DNA of 5,706 bases from Lentisphaeria bacterium (GTDB lineage: Bacteria > Verrucomicrobiota > Lentisphaeria > Oligosphaerales > Lenti-02): NCBI GenBank assembly GCA_023145395.1, contig JAGLDW010000796.1, positions 1-5,706 on the forward strand, given 5' to 3'. The translations under genes were made by a program, and so were the position numbers. How positions within the stretch are numbered: position 1 is the first letter of the stretch; each line of letters starts with the position of its first letter. This document shows, in pieces, positions 1-4,870 of the stretch. The notes below the pieces were generated by a model, which saw only the letters and a program-made list of their open reading frames with translations, searched no databases and was not told where the DNA came from.

Positions 1-8
1 GCCGGATG

Positions 9-77
9 CGTGTTTTCCCGACAGGGCACTCCCTGAGCTGTCAGGAAAACGGGTGCTGGTGCGGGAGGATCAGGAAA
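9..77. repeat. Palindromic intergenic repeat, copy A
   Basis: This stretch is repeated in the same orientation at 1673-1741 (copy B). By hand alignment at a constant offset of 1664 bases, about 61 of 69 positions match. The left part is a long inverted repeat: GTTTTCCCGACAG at 12-24 faces CTGTCAGGAAAAC at 38-50, with one mismatch that is a G-U pair in one of the two RNA orientations. In this copy the loop can also form CAGGG-cact-CCCTG (22-35), so two stems compete. The right part (51-77) is conserved but not palindromic. It begins 16 bases beyond the stop codon of the sialidase-like gene. No transposase lies in the window, so it is best described as a REP-like or MITE-like non-coding repeat of unknown family. 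Confidence 0.85.
12..50 (-). terminator. Possible terminator-like hairpin downstream of the sialidase-like gene
   Basis: A 13-bp stem with one imperfect pair and a 13-nt loop starts 43 bases past the minus-strand stop codon at 94. Its position suits transcription termination of the leftward gene. The U-rich stretch sits inside the stem rather than after it on the minus strand, so it is not a textbook intrinsic terminator. The same hairpin recurs in copy B, where no gene ends, which argues that it is primarily a repeat. Confidence 0.3.
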
Positions 78-93
78 GCTCGCTGGTCGGCGA

Positions 94-1317
94 TTAGAAC
101 CGGATTCGGGCGAGAAGCAGGTCGCCGATGTACTGCATGCGGTTGTGGGGGGAGTCGCCACGGTCGCGGTCCACGTAGAAGGGCATCCCCTCCTGATAGC
201 CATCGATTCTCTGCTGCAGCCACTCGCCGGTGATCACCCACGCTTCGTTCGAATCGACATTCAAGGTGCAGAAATTGCCCATGCGGGCGCCGGCCTCGGG
301 AATGACGACACGCTCGGTGTCCCGGACTATGCACAGGCGTTCGGGATCGACTTCGGCCATGAACAACGGAGCGCGGTCACGCACAACGCCGTTGCTCTGC
401 TCACTTCTGCGGGTGTAGACGAGAAACAGCGCCTCGTCCCGGAGCAGCCAATGCTGTTGGGTATTGTAGCTGCCAAGCTCCTGCCCATCGTCAAACGTCC
501 AAGCCTGCGGGGTGGCGAAATTGAGTCCGTCCGCGGACTCCGCAACGTACCCGCGGATGTCATTGCGTAGGGTCAGCAGATAGCGCTCTCCCCATTTCAC
601 GAGTGATGGTTCGTGAAATCCCCGCACTTCGTCGCACGTCAGCACGCCACCCCGATCCACCGCCTGTAGCGTCTCGCCGTCCCATCTGAGCCTCAGCACC
701 GCAGAACGTCCCCGCTTGTCCGCGCCGCCCACGGTCACGGGACATAGAATCGAGCCGTCGGCAAGCTCGACTTTCTGGCACACGTCCGAAGTGAAGACGC
801 GCTGAATCTCCTCACCCGCGAACAAAGACTGCCAAGCCACGCGCTTCCAGGGCGCGAAATCCTCCTCCTCGGGCAACCATTGGGAATAGATCAGATCGGC
901 TTTCAGCGACAGCTTCTTGGCCCTGGGCGCCCACACCGCATGGGTTTCGCCCTTGATGCTCGAAGTCGGCAACACGTCCTGCACAAAGCAGGTTCTGCCC
1001 ACCATCAAGAGTGTGTCACTGGCCTGGTGGTGGAACGGCGCCAGCCATGGCTTCTCAAATACATCCTCCTCCAGCGGATAGACCTGTAGCGCCTGGCTCT
1101 CGGCGGGATTGCTCCAGTGCCTGCCCCCATCGCGACTCCACGTGTAGTGATGCGGCCCCACGTCGCAGCCCGTGAGCTGGCTGGCGCAGACAATGATCCG
1201 AGACACGGGCCCGTTCCGCCCCGCTGGCACCAGTGCAGCCGTTGGCTCGAACCAGCACTCGTTGCGCCGACGCCCGTGAAAAATCGTCTCGATACCAACC
1301 GTGTAGTCAATGGCCAT
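94..1317 (-). CDS. Sialidase-fold (BNR/Asp-box) exo-glycosidase-like protein
   Basis: A 407-residue protein that appears to be a six-bladed beta-propeller of the sialidase/neuraminidase superfamily, likely removing or processing terminal sugars. Visible signs are a canonical Asp-box SRDGGRHW at residues 61-68 (SxDxGxxW), a weaker one SADGLNF at 261-267, and the FHEPSLVKWGERYLLTLRN segment at 234-252, which resembles the EPS...R strand of sialidases. The length suits a single-domain bacterial propeller. There is no signal peptide, so it should be cytoplasmic. The reading frame extends upstream to 1545, but those 76 extra residues translate intergenic repeats. The ATG at 1317 is preferred because an AGAGGA ribosome-binding site lies 9 nt upstream and the recognisable fold begins there. 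It is divergent from the hydrolase operon. The Arg triad and catalytic Tyr/Glu cannot be assigned by eye, so true sialidase activity is unproven; a hydrolase or lyase on another sugar with the same fold is possible. Confidence 0.85.
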   Translation of the reverse strand: MAIDYTVGIETIFHGRRRNECWFEPTAALVPAGRNGPVSRIIVCASQLTGCDVGPHHYTWSRDGGRHWSNPAESQALQVYPLEEDVFEKPWLAPFHHQASDTLLMVGRTCFVQDVLPTSSIKGETHAVWAPRAKKLSLKADLIYSQWLPEEEDFAPWKRVAWQSLFAGEEIQRVFTSDVCQKVELADGSILCPVTVGGADKRGRSAVLRLRWDGETLQAVDRGGVLTCDEVRGFHEPSLVKWGERYLLTLRNDIRGYVAESADGLNFATPQAWTFDDGQELGSYNTQQHWLLRDEALFLVYTRRSEQSNGVVRDRAPLFMAEVDPERLCIVRDTERVVIPEAGARMGNFCTLNVDSNEAWVITGEWLQQRIDGYQEGMPFYVDRDRGDSPHNRMQYIGDLLLARIRF

Positions 1318-1326
1318 GGACTGGGT

Positions 1327-1332
1327 TCCTCT
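1327..1332 (-). promoter_or_regulatory. Ribosome-binding site fixing the start of the sialidase-like gene
   Basis: On the minus strand this reads AGAGGA, followed by 9 nt and then ATG at 1317. It decides the start against the longer in-frame opening at 1545, whose added residues come from repeat sequence. Confidence 0.65.
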
Positions 1333-1416
1333 GCAACAGTCTTCGGATTCCACACACATCCGGAACCTGAACGAGAATCGCCCAAAAAGCAACCACGGCA
1401 TACACGGAATTTTCAC

Positions 1417-1439
1417 CACGAATACACGAAGGACACGAA
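1417..1439. repeat. CACGAA short tandem cluster 1
   Basis: CACGAA occurs at 1417, 1425 and 1434, with periods of 8 and 9 bases. Related CACGG units precede it at 1394 and 1403. This resembles the common intergenic motif of the form ACCACGAATACACGAAGGAC that I associate with PVC and environmental genomes. The association is from memory and has not been searched. Confidence 0.7.
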
Positions 1440-1471
1440 GAGGAGGTAGTGACATTAGGAGGGACAGGAAC

Positions 1472-1498
1472 CACGAATGAACACGAATAGACACGAAT
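1472..1498. repeat. CACGAAT tandem cluster 2 with 10-bp period
   Basis: CACGAAT occurs three times, at 1472, 1482 and 1492, spaced exactly 10 bases apart, which puts the units on the same helical face. It uses the same core as the cluster at 1417 but a different spacing. No function is known from the sequence. It could be passive repeat DNA or a binding array. Confidence 0.75.
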
Positions 1499-1530
1499 TG
1501 ACAAGACAGGCTCCTGGGAGGACGAACCCG

Positions 1531-1566
1531 TTTCGACAGGCTCAAGGCCCTGAGCAGAGTCGAAGG
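1531..1566. repeat. REP-like imperfect inverted repeat (TTCGAC...GTCGAA)
   Basis: Outer arms TTCGAC (1532-1537) and GTCGAA (1559-1564) enclose inner arms CTCA (1541-1544) and TGAG (1551-1554), with asymmetric internal bulges and the loop AGGCCC. Its translations (FRQAQGPEQSRR on plus, FDSAQGLEPVE on minus) are spurious peptides that I recall appearing widely in automatic annotations because this repeat is abundant across many bacteria. It is probably a REP-type element mobilised in trans. Confidence 0.75.
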
Positions 1567-1630
1567 CCTCCCGCTGAGCCGCGTGTGCGGACTCTGGACG
1601 GTGAACCAAAAGGCGGACAGTCAAAATCCT

Positions 1631-1658
1631 GGAGACGCGAAGACGCAAAGAGAACCAA
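1631..1658. repeat. GACGCRAA short tandem with flanking AGAACCAAAG
   Basis: GACGCGAA (1634-1641) is followed directly by GACGCAAA (1642-1649), an 8-bp period, and then an A-rich tail. It resembles another short intergenic repeat common in the same kinds of genomes. No function can be read from it. Confidence 0.5.
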
Positions 1659-1672
1659 AGGCAGAGAAATAC

Positions 1673-1741
1673 CGTGTTTTCCCGACAGGACACTCCACGA
1701 ACTGTCAGGAAAACGGGCGCTGGTACGGAAGGATCAGGAGA
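1673..1741. repeat. Palindromic intergenic repeat, copy B
   Basis: Direct repeat of 9-77. The arms GTTTTCCCGACAG (1676-1688) and CTGTCAGGAAAAC (1702-1714) are identical to those of copy A, while the loop carries most of the differences. Conserved arms with a diverged loop suggest that the hairpin matters for the element. This copy does not follow a gene end, so termination is not its general role. Together with copy A it brackets the sialidase-like gene. Confidence 0.85.
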
Positions 1742-1770
1742 AGCAGTCTTCCCCCACCCAAATCATCGCT

Positions 1771-1794
1771 CCACCGGGATAAACCCGGCGGTGG
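1771..1794. repeat. Small GC-rich hairpin before the hydrolase gene
   Basis: CCACC (1771-1775) pairs with GGTGG (1790-1794) and GGG (1776-1778) with CCC (1784-1786) around an ATAAA loop, leaving a 3-nt bulge. It lies 113 bases upstream of the hydrolase start and directly beyond copy B. It may be an extension of that repeat or a leader structure. There is no U-tract. Confidence 0.4.
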
Positions 1795-1866
1795 CGTACC
1801 CAAGCGGTTCCCCTCTACCGAGCTAAGATGGTGTATGTTGACATTCGTAGCTTGCCAGCCAATCCG

Positions 1867-1894
1867 TTGGATCAGATCAACCTGTTTGTATAGT
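1867..1894 (+). promoter_or_regulatory. Candidate promoter of the hydrolase operon
   Basis: TTGGAT (1867-1872), a 16-bp spacer and TATAGT (1889-1894, 5 of 6 to the sigma-70 -10 box) lie just before the ATG at 1907. Transcription would begin only a few bases before the start codon, giving an almost leaderless mRNA. This fits the lack of a Shine-Dalgarno sequence there. A perfect TTGACA occurs at 1838-1843 but has no good -10 box at the right distance. This is weak evidence. Confidence 0.25.
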
Positions 1895-1906
1895 GTGAAA
1901 ACCAAC

Positions 1907-4870
1907 ATGTCTCATTCCGTCTCAATGACACTGTCCGGCATTCGTCGTGGATTCGCTTTTGGGGTGGTCATGCTGTTGGCGTGGCTACCGCGCATGGCCG
2001 CCGGCGCGGATGGGGCGCCACCGGTCTTGCAGGAGGGTTTTGAACAGGATCTGGCTTCGAGCTGGGCGGTGTCGGGCACGCTGGCCTGCGGGACGGTGTC
2101 CATGCCGACCGAGGCGCTGGAGGGCGACCAAGTCCTACGATTCAGCCGCGAACCGCATCTAAACCGTTCGGATCGTGCCGCCGTCGTCAGCCTGATGCCT
2201 TGGCGGAAATCCGCGACTCCCGGCATCTATGAGGTCGTGGCTTGGGTGTATTTGGGGAACCGCACCCCCAAGGGCAACGGCCAGGTCTCCTATCACCTCA
2301 CCCTACAGGCGCTGGATGTCAAGAACCACATCGGCGCCAGTGTAACCTTCAGGACCAAACGCTACAACCGCGAGCGAACGGTGCTCTTCGGCAGTGGCTC
2401 CCAGGCCAAAGCCGAAACTGTGAACTTCCCGGTTGAGCGTTGGTTGAAGGTGAGTCTTTTCCTGGACGAAGTGGGGCAACGCTGGCGGAGCGAGATTGCG
2501 CCGTACGGAGCACGGCCCATTGTTGCCGACGACGACCTGCGCTGGAAGGATGCTGATTTTCGGCGTTTCGAAAAGCTGCGCATCCTCTGCTCGCACTCGA
2601 ACCGCAATGATGGCATGGACAACCGTGTCGATGGCATCGCTGTGCGGAAGCTGAGCCACCTGCCAGCCGCCACGTCCCCCCCCGATGACACGGCTGTGGG
2701 GCGCACGGTGTCCGTGACCACCGAACCGCGGCACTACCGAGCAGTGGATCCATCTTTCTACAATTCCGCATTCACCAGTTGGGCGACCGACAACCTGGGG
2801 GATCGTCTCAGTCTCTCCGATCCCGAAACGGCCGATCGACGGGCACGCGGACTGCGCGACCTGGGATTCAACGGAGTGGTCTACAACGGGCGGCATTTCC
2901 GCCTCAGCTATCCCGAAGAATGGGACGAGATCAAACGCCATGCGAAGGTGGTGGTCGATGCGTGCCATCGCCACGGCATCAAAGTGATCGAACACCATGA
3001 CTTCACCATCTTCAGCTACAGCTCGTATCCCCTGATGCTCAAGCATCTCGATTGGCTCCAGAAAGACATCCGAACGGGTGAGAGCTGGCGCTGGGCCTGC
3101 CCGAACAACGACGACTTCATCAACTACTACGCCAATTATCTGGCCGAATTCCAGCGCGCCACGAATGTGGATGGATACATGCTCGACGAAATTGGGCTGT
3201 GCAGCGCCCATACCTGCGGCTGCGACTACTGCCGCACGTCGTTCCGCCAGGCCACCGGCTCGCCCATGCCGCCCTGGACCGAGGGGGAGGGCTCGTTTGG
3301 CTCGGCCTACTACCGCAACCTGGTGCGCTGGCGGTCGCGGATCACCCCGCAGGCACGGTGTCGGTTGATGGCTGCGGTGCGCTCCGTCCGCCCCGACGTC
3401 ATGAGCATGACCTACTGCTCCGACTTCTCGGATTCGCGCATCACCGCGCGCAGCATCGATCTCACCCGCTATGCGGCCATGCACTGCTCCTTTCTGGGCT
3501 GGGAAAACATGATCGCCGAGGCGCTCAACGGCTGGCGCCCTTTCCTGCGCGCGCTGAAACTGCGGCTTTCCTACGGCAACTACTACGATATTCCCGCCTG
3601 GTCGCTCAACCGCGAGGCCACCACAAAAGAGGCCGTCTACTTCAGCTGGGCGCTATGCCAACTCGGAAAGCACTCCACTTGGTATGGTCTTCGGGCACTC
3701 AGCACACCCGAGGAAACGGCCTATTTCAAACGCTATTCCACTTGGAGCCAGGTGATGCCCCACCGCCATGCACGGTGCTTGACCGACACGGGCCTGCTAC
3801 TCTCCAACACAACCCGCTTCGCCAATGCGGATCGCCGGTTCATGTGGAATGACATGGCCGGCTGGGTGGATCGGCTGCTGGTGGAGAACCGCCAGTTCGA
3901 CACCTTGCTCGATGGCGATTTGGAGTTGCCTGGCCGGCTGGGCAAGTACCGCGTGCTCCTGCTGCCTTCGCAGGCCGCGCTGTCGAAGGCCCAATGCAGC
4001 CACCTTGTGGACTGGTGCCGTCAGGGCGGAACTCTTGTCTGGACGCACACGACATCGCTGTATGACGAGTTTGGTTCGCCGCGTGGCGACTTTGCGTTGG
4101 GCGCTGCTGCGGGAATCCGCTATGTGGCACCCGGCCAGGGCAGTGTGACGGTGTCCGGCGCATTGGGTCGACGCCAACTGGATTTCAGCGTCGGCGCCGG
4201 ATTTAGCTGCGTGGAAACCCGTCCTGGAGCACAAGTGGACATCCTTGCCCATGGCACGGACGCTGCGGGAAAGCGCTGGCCGGCCGTGCTGGAGACCTTG
4301 CTGGGCAAGGGGCGCATGATCTATGTGGCCGCTGATCTCGGCAGCCAGAATGTAGAACCGGAAATGCGCAACCGCTCCACCTATCGCACCCGTGAGGATG
4401 CCGGGCAGTGCGCGGCAATTCCGGCGCTGGTGGACTATGCCCACGCGGTGCCGCCACCGGTCGAACTACGCCTGCCGCCGGGCGTGGTCGGGACGTGCTA
4501 CCAACTGCAGGGAGGCGAGGCGGCGGGACGCATCTATATCCACTTGCTGAACACAACGGGCAAGAGCGTCAAGCTGGGCGACAAAGCCCAGTATGGTCGG
4601 CTCGAAAAGATTCCCCTGCCAGCCGTGGTCGAGCCCATGACCGTGCGGCTACGCGCGGTGGTGACTGGACCGGCACTGGTGCGCACGCCCGAGCGCGGGG
4701 AAGTGCTGTCCCTCGCCGGTGAAGTGCAGCCAGGCGGGATCACATCCTTCACCGTGCCGGGATCGGTGCTGGGCGCCTACGTGAGCATGGAGATTCCCGC
4801 TGAGATCGTGACTGGGCAGACGTCCTGTCCAGTGCCGCTGATCAAGGAGATTGCAGGGGAGCGCCCATGA
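1907..4870 (+). CDS. Secreted multidomain glycoside-hydrolase-like protein (GHL6-type barrel with GH42-type trimerisation domain)
   Basis: A 987-residue exported protein, probably cleaving glycosidic bonds in a complex glycan. Residues 1-34 look like a signal peptide: basic IRRG, hydrophobic core, cleavage after A-G-A at 32-34. About 38-245 is beta-rich and resembles a jelly-roll or concanavalin-like sugar-binding domain. About 265-620 is a TIM barrel in the GHL6/GH42-related group, with HHDF at 363-366 and GYMLDEIGL at 423-431, where D427 and E428 are candidate catalytic residues. Next to it C432, C437, C439 and C442 form a CxxxxCxCxxC cluster that may bind metal. About 640-830 resembles the GH42 trimerisation domain (YRVLLLPSQAALS at 681-693). 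About 845-962 is a C-terminal beta domain. The frame is open upstream to 1583, but that part is repeat sequence. ATG 1907 is chosen because a signal peptide follows; 1925 is an alternative. No Shine-Dalgarno site is visible. Substrate is unknown. Confidence 0.85.
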   Translation: MSHSVSMTLSGIRRGFAFGVVMLLAWLPRMAAGADGAPPVLQEGFEQDLASSWAVSGTLACGTVSMPTEALEGDQVLRFSREPHLNRSDRAAVVSLMPWRKSATPGIYEVVAWVYLGNRTPKGNGQVSYHLTLQALDVKNHIGASVTFRTKRYNRERTVLFGSGSQAKAETVNFPVERWLKVSLFLDEVGQRWRSEIAPYGARPIVADDDLRWKDADFRRFEKLRILCSHSNRNDGMDNRVDGIAVRKLSHLPAATSPPDDTAVGRTVSVTTEPRHYRAVDPSFYNSAFTSWATDNLGDRLSLSDPETADRRARGLRDLGFNGVVYNGRHFRLSYPEEWDEIKRHAKVVVDACHRHGIKVIEHHDFTIFSYSSYPLMLKHLDWLQKDIRTGESWRWACPNNDDFINYYANYLAEFQRATNVDGYMLDEIGLCSAHTCGCDYCRTSFRQATGSPMPPWTEGEGSFGSAYYRNLVRWRSRITPQARCRLMAAVRSVRPDVMSMTYCSDFSDSRITARSIDLTRYAAMHCSFLGWENMIAEALNGWRPFLRALKLRLSYGNYYDIPAWSLNREATTKEAVYFSWALCQLGKHSTWYGLRALSTPEETAYFKRYSTWSQVMPHRHARCLTDTGLLLSNTTRFANADRRFMWNDMAGWVDRLLVENRQFDTLLDGDLELPGRLGKYRVLLLPSQAALSKAQCSHLVDWCRQGGTLVWTHTTSLYDEFGSPRGDFALGAAAGIRYVAPGQGSVTVSGALGRRQLDFSVGAGFSCVETRPGAQVDILAHGTDAAGKRWPAVLETLLGKGRMIYVAADLGSQNVEPEMRNRSTYRTREDAGQCAAIPALVDYAHAVPPPVELRLPPGVVGTCYQLQGGEAAGRIYIHLLNTTGKSVKLGDKAQYGRLEKIPLPAVVEPMTVRLRAVVTGPALVRTPERGEVLSLAGEVQPGGITSFTVPGSVLGAYVSMEIPAEIVTGQTSCPVPLIKEIAGERP
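4855..4860 (+). promoter_or_regulatory. Ribosome-binding site of the coupled downstream gene
   Basis: AGGGGA lies 6 nt before the ATG at 4867, inside the last codons of the hydrolase gene. An AAGGAG at 4844-4849 is further away. The good site and the ATGA overlap together support the start and suggest translational coupling. Confidence 0.7.

Larger units (their letters stand above)
1318..1906. other. Divergent intergenic region made of stacked repeats, no gene
   Basis: About 590 bases separate the two divergent genes. Open frames here exist on both strands (for example 1477-1782 plus and 1307-1693 minus), but their translations simply spell out the repeats and resemble no protein family. From left to right the region holds two CACGAA clusters, a TTCGAC inverted repeat, a GACGCRAA tandem, copy B of the palindromic repeat and a small hairpin before the plus-strand gene. 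Promoters for both genes must lie here, but only a weak plus-strand candidate can be pointed to. Confidence 0.8.

Noticed and set aside
145..570. 141-residue plus-strand open frame opposite the sialidase-like gene
   Set aside because: Antisense shadow of a gene with an Asp-box and a good ribosome-binding site.
1393..1498. CRISPR array
   Set aside because: The CACGAA units are only 6-7 bases with 8-10 base periods; there are no long repeats with unique spacers and no cas genes.
1307..1693. 128-residue minus-strand open frame in the spacer
   Set aside because: Contains the FDSAQGLEPVE peptide typical of translated repeats and otherwise low-similarity sequence; no ribosome-binding site.
1477..1782. 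101-residue plus-strand open frame in the spacer
   Set aside because: Its translation is made from the CACGAAT, TTCGAC, GACGCRAA and palindromic repeats in turn, so it is a repeat artefact and not a gene.
1797..1835. tRNA-like fragment on the minus strand (CTTAGCTCGGTAGAG resembles a D-arm)
   Set aside because: No matching acceptor stem, anticodon arm or T-arm with GGTTC can be folded around it, so a tRNA gene is not supported.
1838..1843. Perfect TTGACA -35 box
   Set aside because: At 16-18 bases downstream there is only AATCCG-like sequence, with no usable -10 element, so by itself it does not make a promoter.
2303..3484. Long 393-residue minus-strand open frame opposite the hydrolase
   Set aside because: It lies wholly antisense to a well-supported gene with recognisable domains, has no ribosome-binding site or family resemblance that I can see, and long antisense frames are expected in GC-rich coding DNA.
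3199..3852. 217-residue plus-strand open frame in another frame within the hydrolase
   Set aside because: Composition is rich in Arg, Ala, His and Pro, as expected from out-of-frame GC-rich sequence, and it overlaps the conserved barrel.
3797..4444. 215-residue minus-strand open frame
   Set aside because: Antisense shadow of the trimerisation-domain region of the hydrolase; no independent support.
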